The notes under the pieces were generated by a model. The model was not told the origin of the DNA and ran no database searches. It worked only from the letters and a program-made list of their open reading frames with translations. A stretch of 57,928 nt of DNA from an uncultured bacterium. Lineage in GTDB: Bacteria > Verrucomicrobiota > Lentisphaeria > Victivallales > UBA1829. The stretch spans positions 1 through 57,928 of the forward strand of contig URNX01000019.1 in NCBI GenBank assembly GCA_900549415.1, read 5' to 3'. Below are positions 50,301 through 57,928 of the stretch, piece by piece (position 1 is the stretch's first letter; each line of letters begins with the position of its first letter). The translations under genes were made by a program, and so were the position numbers.

Positions 50301-51617
50301 ATGAGAAAAATCCCCCAGGTCGTTTCGCCCGATGAAGCCGTCGCCGTCATCAAATCCGGCGACTCTCTCTACTTAAGCGGATTTGCCAATTCGCCCGAAC
50401 TGCTCGTCGAGGCGCTCTGCCGCCGCGGCGACGCAGGCGAACTGCATGACGTCCGCATCGTCCAGCTCATGACCTTCGGGAAAGCTCCATACACCGAAGA
50501 ACGCTATGCCGGGATCTTCATCCCCGATGCGTTCTTCGCCGGAGCCAACAACCGCAAAAGCATCCGGGAAGGCGTCAGCGACTACCTTCCCGTCGGACTC
50601 AGCGACACTCAGGCGCTCTACCGGTCCGGCGTCTTCAAATGCGATGTTGCGCTCATCAAAGTCACCAAACCCGATCAGCACGGCTACGTCTCACTCGGCG
50701 TTTCGGTCGACATTACGCTCGCAGCCGTCGAAATGGCGAAAACCGTCATTGCCGTCGTGGATGAACGCGCCCCCCGAACCCTCGGCGACGCCCTGATTCC
50801 GTACAGCAAAATTGACTACGCCGTCATGGACAATCACCCGCTTATGGAGATTGTCAATCCGCCACCGACCGAGCTGGATCTTGCAATCGGCCGCAACTGC
50901 GCGGAACTCATTGACAACGGAGCCTGTCTGCAGATGGGCATCGGCTCCATTCCGAACGCCATTCTCTCCTCGCTGAAGGATCATGTCAACCTCGGAATCC
51001 ATACGGAAATGTTCTCCGACAACGTCATGCCGCTCGTCGAAGAGGGCGTCATCAACGGCGCCCGCAAACAGATCGACCGCGGCAAACTCGTTACCAGCTT
51101 CATGATGGGATCGCAGAAGTTCTATGATTTCATCGACAACAACCCGCTCGTTCTCATGAAGGATATCGGCTACACGAACGATCCCTTCATCATTGCCCAG
51201 AACGACAATGTGGTTGCCATCAACTCCGCGCTCGAAATTGATCTCACCGGACAGGTCTGCGCCGACTCGCTCGGACCCTATATGTATTCCGGCGTCGGAG
51301 GTCAGCTCGACTTCATCTACGGAGCGTCGCGCTCCAAAGGCGGAAAAGCGATCATCGCCATTGCATCGGAAACGGGAAAAGCGGAGAGTAAAATCGTCCC
51401 CTTCCTCAAACAGGGCGCCGGCATCGCCACGCCGCGCCACCTTGTGCACTATGTGGCGACCGAATACGGCGTTGTCAACCTGTACGGGAAAACGCTTCAG
51501 GAGCGCGCCGCGCTGCTCATCAGCATTGCGCATCCGCGCCACAGGGAAACGCTGGAACGCGCCGCGTTTGAACGCTTCGGCGCGGGATTCCTCCGCCGGC
51601 GCGCTGCGCTGAAATAA
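50301..51617 (+). CDS. Acetyl-CoA hydrolase/4-hydroxybutyrate CoA-transferase family protein
   Basis: The 438-residue protein is a class-I-type CoA-transferase of the AbfT/Cat1 group. It transfers CoA from acetyl-CoA or another donor to short acids such as 4-hydroxybutyrate, succinate or butyrate. The catalytic Glu is in LGIHTEMFSDN (near residue 236), preceded by MGIGSIPNAIL, and followed by the binding-loop region GVGGQLDFIYGA. It forms an operon with the Nif11-like gene and converges on the small gene at 51621. Confidence 0.92.
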   Translation: MRKIPQVVSPDEAVAVIKSGDSLYLSGFANSPELLVEALCRRGDAGELHDVRIVQLMTFGKAPYTEERYAGIFIPDAFFAGANNRKSIREGVSDYLPVGLSDTQALYRSGVFKCDVALIKVTKPDQHGYVSLGVSVDITLAAVEMAKTVIAVVDERAPRTLGDALIPYSKIDYAVMDNHPLMEIVNPPPTELDLAIGRNCAELIDNGACLQMGIGSIPNAILSSLKDHVNLGIHTEMFSDNVMPLVEEGVINGARKQIDRGKLVTSFMMGSQKFYDFIDNNPLVLMKDIGYTNDPFIIAQNDNVVAINSALEIDLTGQVCADSLGPYMYSGVGGQLDFIYGASRSKGGKAIIAIASETGKAESKIVPFLKQGAGIATPRHLVHYVATEYGVVNLYGKTLQERAALLISIAHPRHRETLERAAFERFGAGFLRRRAALK

Positions 51618-51620
51618 GAC

Positions 51621-51857
51621 TCACTCCGAACACTCGGAAACAATATCAAAAAACTCCTCGCGCCCGACGGTGTCCAGCGTCTTGCCGCGGGCGGAAAGCT
51701 TTTCATTCACTTTGATTGCGGTTTCGGTCATGCGCTCATGCGTCTCCTCCGACCCGCCGACCAGCACAAAATTCTCCCCCTTCGTAATGCGTTTGTGCTC
51801 ATCCGCGGAATCGAGACCGAGTCCGAACATCATGGATTGCGAATTCCGGTTCTGCAT
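51621..51857 (-). CDS. Small protein of unknown function
   Basis: I do not recognise a named family, though proteins of this shape seem familiar from PVC bacteria. The 78-residue product is charged, with FGLGLDSADEHKRITKGE, then LVGGSEETHERMTETAIK and an acidic tail (EEFFDIVSECSE). No membrane or signal segment is present. It begins just after the terminator of the secretin operon, with AGGAG as ribosome-binding site and no room for a full promoter. It converges on the CoA-transferase with a 3-bp gap. Confidence 0.72.
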   Translation of the reverse strand: MQNRNSQSMMFGLGLDSADEHKRITKGENFVLVGGSEETHERMTETAIKVNEKLSARGKTLDTVGREEFFDIVSECSE

Positions 51858-51883
51858 TATTGAAACTCCTCTGCTGCAATTTC

Positions 51884-51920
51884 AAAAAAAGCGGCTCTCT
51901 GTTTTTCGCAGAAGAGCCGC
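51884..51920 (-). terminator. Terminator of the secretin operon
   Basis: On the minus strand GCGGCTCT (51920-51913) pairs with AGAGCCGC (51898-51891), extended by CTG/CAG past a bulge, followed by a run of seven T. It begins 27 bp after the secretin stop. Confidence 0.88.
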
Positions 51921-51946
51921 CGGATAAAAGACTTCAGTCTGGACGA

Positions 51947-54568
51947 TCAGTAGCGGAACGGAGGCAGACCTCTCATTTCACGCTCGCGGATCGGCGAACC
52001 GTCCGGGTTGATCAGACGGCAGGTCAGGAAGATCAGAAGGTTGACCTTCGAGGAATCCTTCGACTTCGACTGGAAGAGACGTCCGACAAGCGGCAGACTG
52101 CCGAGAATCGGGTAACGGTCGTCGATGCCCGTCGTCTTGTCCGTGATAATGCCGCCGAGAACAATCGTCTCACCGTCGTAGCACTGCACCGAGGTGTTCA
52201 CGGAGCGGACTTCGATGATCGGCATCTTCTGAATGTTCGTGTAGTAGTACGGGGATCCGTTGGATTCCGTGCTGAGCTCGTAACTGTAGTCAACCCAGTC
52301 GACGAACGTGCGGATGCTCGGGGTCATCGCAACCGAAATCGTGTAGTTGTCATCCACACGCGGACGGACGCGCAGTTCGATACCGAGACGTTCCGCCTCG
52401 TCGAATTCCGGAACCGAAGGAGTCAGCAGCGGAACCGTGGTGTTGCCGGTCGAGAGAGTTCCGACTTCCGCGTCAGACCATTCATCCGGGAAGTAGCGCT
52501 CCGTCACCATCGCAATGACGGCCTCGTAGCCGTTCATCGTCGTCAGGCGCGGACAGGCCAGCATGTCGGAGGAATCCGCCTGGTCCAGAGCATTCATCGT
52601 CGCCTGGACTTTGTAGCCGTACTTGTTGTAGTGCGCGAAATTGAAGAGCTGATCCTGAACGGTGTCTCTTCCGGTTGTTGTCACATTTCTCAGGCTTCTG
52701 ACCACCTGCGAATTCTGATCGAAAGACATCGATTTGTTTCCGACCGGAGCCTTCGTGTAGTAGAATTCAGAGGGAAGCGACGATGAGCTGTCCTTGCCGT
52801 TCGTAAACGTCGAGGAGTACTTGTACCAGTTTCCGGCAGGCGTTGTTGAAGACGCCGTGGAGCTGGAGCTTGCGCGCTGGTAAATGTTGATCGGGTAATC
52901 CGGAAGCTGACCGTCTCCGGCAACGTAGTGCTGAAGATCGCCTTCCTTCACATATTCAACATTGGAGTTCTGTCTCGAGAACAGATACTGGAAACCGAGT
53001 TCTTCGAGGTCGTTCATGTGAACTTCCACAAACTTGGTCTGAATCAGAACCTGCGGGTCGACTGAGTTCAGAATCTTGAGGTGCTCCTCAACCTTCTGGA
53101 GATTCTCTGCCGTATTCGTCACGAACAGACGGCTGATGCCCGGATCGTAGACAATCTGCGCTCCCTCTTCCGCAAACGAGACCTGCGGGAAAAGCGAGAG
53201 CGGGTCAATCTTCAGCGAGGAGGAATCCCCGCTCTTCTCTTCCGCTGCTTTCGCGATGTGGCTGTCGACCACCTCTTTTTCAATCGGATAGATTCTCGTT
53301 TCCATCTGCTCAAGCGCAACTCCCGGCGGAGCGATGATCACCGCATAGGGTTCCACTTTCACCCGCAGGTTCGCGGTACGGCAGATGTAGTTGATCGCCT
53401 GACCGAGAGAAATGGAATCCGCGGTCATGGAGATCTTGCGACCGGAAGCCTCTTCGGCATCTTCCGCATCTTCCGAGTTCGCGGTTTTCGCGGCTCCTTC
53501 CGTCGGCTCCGCTTCCGGAAGCAGGAAAATATTGATTCCCTTCTTCGCCGGATCCGTCTCCGAGGTATCGCCCTCTTTCGCCTTCTGGGTCAGATAGCGC
53601 AGGGCAACCGGAATTTCGACCTCTTCAAACTCAAGACGGTCGATGATGATATTCTTCAGTTTATCCTGAATGGAGGACTGAGCGCCCTCTTTTTTAACAG
53701 GACCTTCCTCAGCCGCAGACTTTCCGGAGAAAGTGACCTTCGGCGGCAGCGGAGAGAGGAACTTCCATTCCGCTTCCGTCTTGTATTCCTCTTCCGTAAG
53801 AGCCTTGCGCGCTTTTGCACTCTTGAGAAGCTGGAGATTGACTCTGCGGATCGCATCGATCGCGGCGATATTGTAAGGATCAATCGCGATCACTTCTTCG
53901 TATTTGTCGCGAGCCTTGTCCCACTGCTTGTCGCGATAGAGGACATCGCCCTGGCGCAGCAGAACGTCGATGCTGTAAAGTCGCGCCGGCTGTCCGGGAT
54001 CGACAACATCGGGAGAGACCTTCTTGGTGTATTCGACCGAAGCCGCCAGCTTGGAAATTCTGGCGATCATCTCTTCCATTTTATTCTTGGAAGCAGGCCA
54101 GATTTCCATAGCTTTCCTGCAAAGGTCAATTGCCTGTTCATACTGTTTTGCATCCGTGGAAGCCTGAGCATCGAAATAGAGCTTTTCCGCCCAGTAGTAG
54201 TAGCAGGCGGAAATGGCCTGACGGCAGTTTTCCGTCTTGCGGAGAACCGACGGGTTCTCAGGCAGTTTCTTCAGAATGGCGATGGTCTTGAGATAAAGAT
54301 CAACAGCTTTCTGATAAGCTCCGGACTGATAAGCCTTTCCGGCTTCGCGGACAAACGCATCCGCCTTGGCCATTGTCTGTTCAGCGGTCAGTTCCGTTAT
54401 ATCAAAATCCAGGGCATACTTGGATGCTGCGGCGTTGTAGGTGGCCTGCAGGGAGACATCTTCACCCGGGGTTGCGCTGTCCGTTGCAGACTGAGCTTCA
54501 ACAGACATCGAAACCGAGAACAGAAGCGCCGCAGCCACGCAGGCTTTGGGGAGATGAGCCTTTAACAT
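51947..54568 (-). CDS. Secretin with N-terminal TPR-like region (Amuc_1098-like)
   Basis: The 873-residue protein has a signal peptide (about residues 1-22), tetratricopeptide-like helices (about 50-200; DKQWDKARDKYEEVIAIDPYN), N-domains, then the secretin domain from about residue 500 with VQIQTKFVEVHMNDLEELG-like start and the signature PILGSLPLVGRLF near the C-terminus, followed by LIFLTCRLINPDG. It would form the outer-membrane gate of a type II/IV pilus-type system. Start 54568 is favoured by GGAGG and the signal peptide over an in-frame ATG at 54601. It is a paralogue of the next upstream secretin. Confidence 0.9.
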   Translation of the reverse strand: MLKAHLPKACVAAALLFSVSMSVEAQSATDSATPGEDVSLQATYNAAASKYALDFDITELTAEQTMAKADAFVREAGKAYQSGAYQKAVDLYLKTIAILKKLPENPSVLRKTENCRQAISACYYYWAEKLYFDAQASTDAKQYEQAIDLCRKAMEIWPASKNKMEEMIARISKLAASVEYTKKVSPDVVDPGQPARLYSIDVLLRQGDVLYRDKQWDKARDKYEEVIAIDPYNIAAIDAIRRVNLQLLKSAKARKALTEEEYKTEAEWKFLSPLPPKVTFSGKSAAEEGPVKKEGAQSSIQDKLKNIIIDRLEFEEVEIPVALRYLTQKAKEGDTSETDPAKKGINIFLLPEAEPTEGAAKTANSEDAEDAEEASGRKISMTADSISLGQAINYICRTANLRVKVEPYAVIIAPPGVALEQMETRIYPIEKEVVDSHIAKAAEEKSGDSSSLKIDPLSLFPQVSFAEEGAQIVYDPGISRLFVTNTAENLQKVEEHLKILNSVDPQVLIQTKFVEVHMNDLEELGFQYLFSRQNSNVEYVKEGDLQHYVAGDGQLPDYPINIYQRASSSSTASSTTPAGNWYKYSSTFTNGKDSSSSLPSEFYYTKAPVGNKSMSFDQNSQVVRSLRNVTTTGRDTVQDQLFNFAHYNKYGYKVQATMNALDQADSSDMLACPRLTTMNGYEAVIAMVTERYFPDEWSDAEVGTLSTGNTTVPLLTPSVPEFDEAERLGIELRVRPRVDDNYTISVAMTPSIRTFVDWVDYSYELSTESNGSPYYYTNIQKMPIIEVRSVNTSVQCYDGETIVLGGIITDKTTGIDDRYPILGSLPLVGRLFQSKSKDSSKVNLLIFLTCRLINPDGSPIREREMRGLPPFRY

Positions 54569-54606
54569 TGTGTCCTCCGAATGGTTCATATAGTTTTTCA
54601 TCGTTA

Positions 54607-57078
54607 TCACCTGTTGAAGTCGAAGAGCCCGTTATCGGCATTCGTCTTGACCGGAACGCCGTCGAGATTCATGATGCGGGTTGTAACGAAAATCATCAGA
54701 TTGCGCTTCGACTGGCGGTGCGCCTGCGTCGCAAAGAGACGGCCGAGCAGCGGAACGTCGCCGAGGAACGGGAACTTGTCATCCAGCTGCGAGGAAGAAT
54801 CTTCCAGAATGCCGCCGAGAACAATCGTTTCGCCGTTGTAGACTTTCACGCGGGTATCGATTTCGCGGACTGCGAGTTCCGGCATTTTCATAGCCGCACG
54901 CTGCGAACGGGTGGAACCGATGATGATGTCGTACTGATATTCCGTCCATCCGACCAGGTCCAGAATCTTCGGAGTCAGGGTCAGCTCAATCGTGTGATTG
55001 TTGGGGCTGACATACGGAGTAACCGAGAATGTCACACCGACCGATGTCGCATCTCCGAAATCCGGATACGGCGGCGTATAAAGGTAGGTGTTGTTCGAGG
55101 TGGTAACCTCAGGATCGTTCCAGGAATCCGGGAAGTACATCTGCTTGGCGAACTCGATCGTCGCATTCATTCCGGAAACGACGATCAGCTTCGGTGCGGA
55201 GAGAGTCTCGCCGCGGTCGCTCTGGTCAATTGCGTTGACGGTCAGGAAGACGTTGTAAGCGCCGTTCGGACCGAAGTTCGGCATGATGTTCAGGTTGTTG
55301 ATGAGCGCCGCCGGGTTGCTTGAGGAATCGGTCGTTCCGATCGTGTCGGAACCTCCGTAATGACGGACCAGCGTTTCAAACATCTGGGCTCCGTCGAACG
55401 GAATCTTGCCCGTTTCGGAATTGGCGATACCGGTCATCCATTTCGGATTGCTGTTGTCGCGCGTCATGGTCCAGTCGAAACCGAGTTCTTCCAGGTCGGT
55501 AACGTTGATTTCGAGGAACTTCGCCTCAATCAGCACCAGCGGCGTTACAATATCGATTTCGCGGAGAAGGTTCTCCATTGCGCGCAGATAATCCGGAGTG
55601 TTCTTGACCGTCAGACGGCCGGTACGTTCATCGTAAGAGATCATCGCGCCGGGCTCGAAACGGATGCCGCGGACCTCGAAGTATTTCTTCAGAGCTTCCA
55701 GAGAGGCTTTCGCATCCACCTGGTTGTCTGCTTTTTCGCCTTTGGCAATATCATCGAAGAAATCATCTTTGCTGGTGCTGGACGTTTCGCCGAGCTGAAG
55801 CGTTTTCTTATCGGATTTTTTGCTGTTGTCCGTCAGTTTCTGTCCGGTCAGACGGGCGTAGACGTCAGAGCGCATTTTGAAATAGCGCGTATCCATATCG
55901 TCGATTCCCTCGGAGGCGATACGCACTGCGTTATCCTCGACCTTGTATTTCAGCTTTGTGTACTGGCAGAGGTAACGGATGATTTCGCCGACCGGGATGT
56001 TGGTGAAGCTCAGGGAAACTTCCTGCATGTCCTTGTCGGAGGGAGAATAGACGATGATAACGCCCTTGCCTTCGGGATCGTGCATTTTACTCAGCTTGGT
56101 CAGAGCGCTCACGATTGTGGTAATGCTCTGATCGGAGAATTCAACACTCGGAATGACGATGGACTGGAGTTTCTCGTACATCTTCGCCTTGCCCTCATGA
56201 ACGGCTTCCTGAGGTCCGCGTTCATCGACGAGCTGGTCGCCGCGCGGAAGGAACGAATTGTTCCACTTCCACTCGGATTCACTCCGGTGTTCAAGAATAT
56301 CGTTCTCTCTGCGCAGTTCCGCAATGCGGTAAAGACGCTGGTAAACTTTCTTGAGATCATAGACCGCCTTTTCATTGTAGGGGTCGAGAATAAGCACACG
56401 CTCCAGCACATCACGCGCCTTCGCATACTGTTTGCTCTTGTAGAAAATAGCGGCTTCGCGCAGATAAACGGCAATCTGTTCCTTGCGGGAGGCGTTGTCG
56501 GGATCCAGAGTTTCAAGCGTGCTCTTCTCAACATAGTTGTTGGAGTTCAGCAGTTTTTCTCCCATCTTGATAATCTGCTCCGCGGCTTCCCGGGAGGTCG
56601 GAGATACTGAGCGGGCCTCGCGGGCGAGCTCAACCGCTTTCTTGGCCTTCTCGGAGGAAGCAGCGGTATCCTTCGCAGCATCGGAATAAGCATCATGAAT
56701 CAGCGTTCTGGCAGGCATAATCAAGGACTGCCCCCAGCGGGCGCGGATATCCGCCTCCAAACTGCGGATATTTTTCCTTGTGTCAACCGCCATCGGAGCG
56801 TTTCCCCATTCAGGAGTCTGGGTTTCCTGCAGTGCAGCAGTGCAGACCTCAACAGCATCTTTAAAACGCCCAGCGTCTCTCAGTTCGACAGCCTTTCTTA
56901 TTTGGGTGTCAACCCCATTGAGCCTGGCATCGCGCCTATCCGTTTCCCTGGCCTCGACGTCTGCGTAATCCGCAGCGTCCAGTCCCGGGAGGAACGCACA
57001 GGAGAGAACCAGAGATAACGCGAACTTCAGCGTCATGGCAGACGGTGCGTGAAAGCCGGCTTTCAACAGTCTTTTCAT
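54607..57078 (-). CDS. Second secretin with TPR-like region
   Basis: The 823-residue protein has a signal peptide (about residues 14-34, FALSLVLSCAFLPGLDA), TPR-like helices (about 55-270; YAKARDVLERVLILDPYNEK), and the secretin domain from about residue 480, including LIEAKFLEINVTDLEELGF and the signature PFLGDVPLLGRLF. The two secretins share VTDLEELGF/MNDLEELGF, ETIVLGGI and the same end. The gap to the other secretin is 38 bp. Two adjacent, non-identical secretins suggest either a mixed channel or separate channels. Confidence 0.9.
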   Translation of the reverse strand: MKRLLKAGFHAPSAMTLKFALSLVLSCAFLPGLDAADYADVEARETDRRDARLNGVDTQIRKAVELRDAGRFKDAVEVCTAALQETQTPEWGNAPMAVDTRKNIRSLEADIRARWGQSLIMPARTLIHDAYSDAAKDTAASSEKAKKAVELAREARSVSPTSREAAEQIIKMGEKLLNSNNYVEKSTLETLDPDNASRKEQIAVYLREAAIFYKSKQYAKARDVLERVLILDPYNEKAVYDLKKVYQRLYRIAELRRENDILEHRSESEWKWNNSFLPRGDQLVDERGPQEAVHEGKAKMYEKLQSIVIPSVEFSDQSITTIVSALTKLSKMHDPEGKGVIIVYSPSDKDMQEVSLSFTNIPVGEIIRYLCQYTKLKYKVEDNAVRIASEGIDDMDTRYFKMRSDVYARLTGQKLTDNSKKSDKKTLQLGETSSTSKDDFFDDIAKGEKADNQVDAKASLEALKKYFEVRGIRFEPGAMISYDERTGRLTVKNTPDYLRAMENLLREIDIVTPLVLIEAKFLEINVTDLEELGFDWTMTRDNSNPKWMTGIANSETGKIPFDGAQMFETLVRHYGGSDTIGTTDSSSNPAALINNLNIMPNFGPNGAYNVFLTVNAIDQSDRGETLSAPKLIVVSGMNATIEFAKQMYFPDSWNDPEVTTSNNTYLYTPPYPDFGDATSVGVTFSVTPYVSPNNHTIELTLTPKILDLVGWTEYQYDIIIGSTRSQRAAMKMPELAVREIDTRVKVYNGETIVLGGILEDSSSQLDDKFPFLGDVPLLGRLFATQAHRQSKRNLMIFVTTRIMNLDGVPVKTNADNGLFDFNR

Positions 57079-57113
57079 AGTATCTCTTCTCCAAATATGT
57101 TTTTATTCTGATT

Positions 57114-57928
57114 TTATCTGTTGTTTCCGAACGACGGCAGACCGGTTCGCGGCGGCATCGGGCGCTGCATGGGACGCTGCGGTCCATTGCGGCGCGGCAT
57201 CATCTCCGGTCCGTTCTCAAACATGTTTTCCGGAATACCCGGCTCCTTGTGTTCGGTGCGCTTGATTTCAATGCGCTCACCCGTCGCAGTCTTGACCCGG
57301 ACGACGTTGTTCACAACATCTTCCAGTTCCAGAACATCTTCGCCGCGGCGTTCATCGCCCAGCGTAAACTTGTCGCCGACATACTGCACAAACGTGTTGT
57401 TGTCGATCTCGAAGTAGAAGGTCACGCGCTGTCTCGGATTGACGATTTCGCCGTTGACCGTTTTGCCTTTGACTGTCGCGATCTGTCCGGAAATCGGAAG
57501 TCCGAGTTTCTCTTTCGTCTTCGGGTCATATTCGTGAATGAAGACGCGGGAAAGGTTGTCCGTCCGGTACATTTTTGCGTTGTATTTGAGCTCTTTCGCA
57601 ATGCGGTCGATGATGTAGGTCTTCTCGCCGATCTTGAAAGTGTCGCCGATCTTCAGATCATTGTACTGTTTCTTTCTGCGCGGATTCCGCTTGTCAAGTT
57701 CTCTGTAATACGCGATGGAAACTCTCCAATCCTTGACGTCCGCTTTGTCGTTCGGATAGGAGATCTGAGTGATCCACATGCCGAGCGGCTCTCTTTCAAC
57801 GGTTTCGTAGAAGAGTTTCTTTGCATAGTTCGGACGGCTCTTCGGGTTCTTCAGGTCGGTTGAAGCCTTGAACTCTTCGATGTTGGAGAAACCGTCATTG
57901 TCCAGATCCTGTTCCGCATCGGCGGGAT
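57114..57928 (-). CDS. Pilus-system protein with EF-hand-like motif, partial at the 5' end
   Basis: The reading frame is open to the right edge, so the start lies outside. The visible part starts with an EF-hand/thrombospondin-type-3-like calcium motif (DLDNDGFSNIEEF, followed by STDLKNPKS) and continues into an all-beta-looking region (DTFKIGEKTYIIDRIAKEL, then GQIATVKGKTVNGEI) and a Pro/Arg/Met-rich tail (RPMQRPMPPRTG). Its position directly upstream of the secretins recalls the Amuc_1099 pilus-like protein order; homology to that gene is inferred, not shown. The stop is 36 bp before the secretin at 57078. Confidence 0.75.
   Translation of the reverse strand, partial: PADAEQDLDNDGFSNIEEFKASTDLKNPKSRPNYAKKLFYETVEREPLGMWITQISYPNDKADVKDWRVSIAYYRELDKRNPRRKKQYNDLKIGDTFKIGEKTYIIDRIAKELKYNAKMYRTDNLSRVFIHEYDPKTKEKLGLPISGQIATVKGKTVNGEIVNPRQRVTFYFEIDNNTFVQYVGDKFTLGDERRGEDVLELEDVVNNVVRVKTATGERIEIKRTEHKEPGIPENMFENGPEMMPRRNGPQRPMQRPMPPRTGLPSFGNNR

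Noticed and set aside
1..57928. Prophage, insertion sequence or genomic island
   Set aside because: No transposase, integrase, terminal repeats or attachment sites were seen; the terminase-like gene and the tam remnant are isolated.

Overview
The window looks like chromosome of a Lentisphaerota/Victivallales-type bacterium of the PVC superphylum. This is inferred from family content, not from a database search. The pointers are pseudopilins of the H-X9-DG type placed inside carbohydrate loci, six AraC-type regulators in 58 kb, glycoside hydrolases each with a divergent regulator, and a tandem secretin pair resembling the Amuc_1098/1099 pilus-like genes of Akkermansia. Coding density is high, codon use is GC-rich and even, and no insertion sequence, integrase or CRISPR array was seen.

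Layout. 1-5.1 kb: an AraC regulator, carB (large subunit of carbamoyl-phosphate synthetase) and a stand-alone unknown membrane protein. 5.1-11.5 kb: cassette A, an AraC gene divergent from a six-hairpin glycosidase, a pseudopilin and a secreted clan GH-A-like protein. 11.5-13.0 kb: an RRM RNA-binding protein with a structured leader, and an orphan AraC gene. 13.1-21.4 kb: a long same-strand operon (coiled-coil secreted protein, folD, GAF/PP2C phosphatase, lipoprotein, heptose epimerase, chagasin-like inhibitor, GT-C glycosyltransferase, rlmN, ankyrin lipoprotein). 21.4-30.2 kb: rpsT, then a nusA-infB-rbfA-nrnA-truB translation operon extended by a His-rich unknown protein and ung, then a tam remnant and tRNA-Gly(CCC). 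30.2-31.3 kb: a BASS-type transporter and a 32-bp tandem repeat. 31.3-36.6 kb: cassette B, followed by a second divergent AraC/oxidoreductase pair. 37.7-43.6 kb: cassette C. 43.5-47.5 kb: a CDF transporter, a spermidine-synthase-like protein with changed active-site residues, a PpiD-like chaperone and a terminase-small-subunit-like protein. 47.6-51.9 kb: two CNNM/DUF21 proteins, a Nif11-like small protein, a CoA-transferase and a small unknown. 51.9 kb to the right end: two secretins and a partial EF-hand-like protein.

How it fits together. The most notable pattern is the repeated module of a divergent AraC regulator, glycoside hydrolases and one prepilin-type protein, seen three times with different gene order. 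At every divergent AraC/enzyme junction the two -35 elements overlap, so one bound regulator could control both directions. Two of the three pseudopilins have Arg instead of Gly before the predicted cleavage site. The secretin locus at the right end could supply an outer-membrane channel for the same machinery. I propose a polysaccharide-use system with a substrate-specific pseudopilin in each locus. The protein families are established; the functional link is inference.
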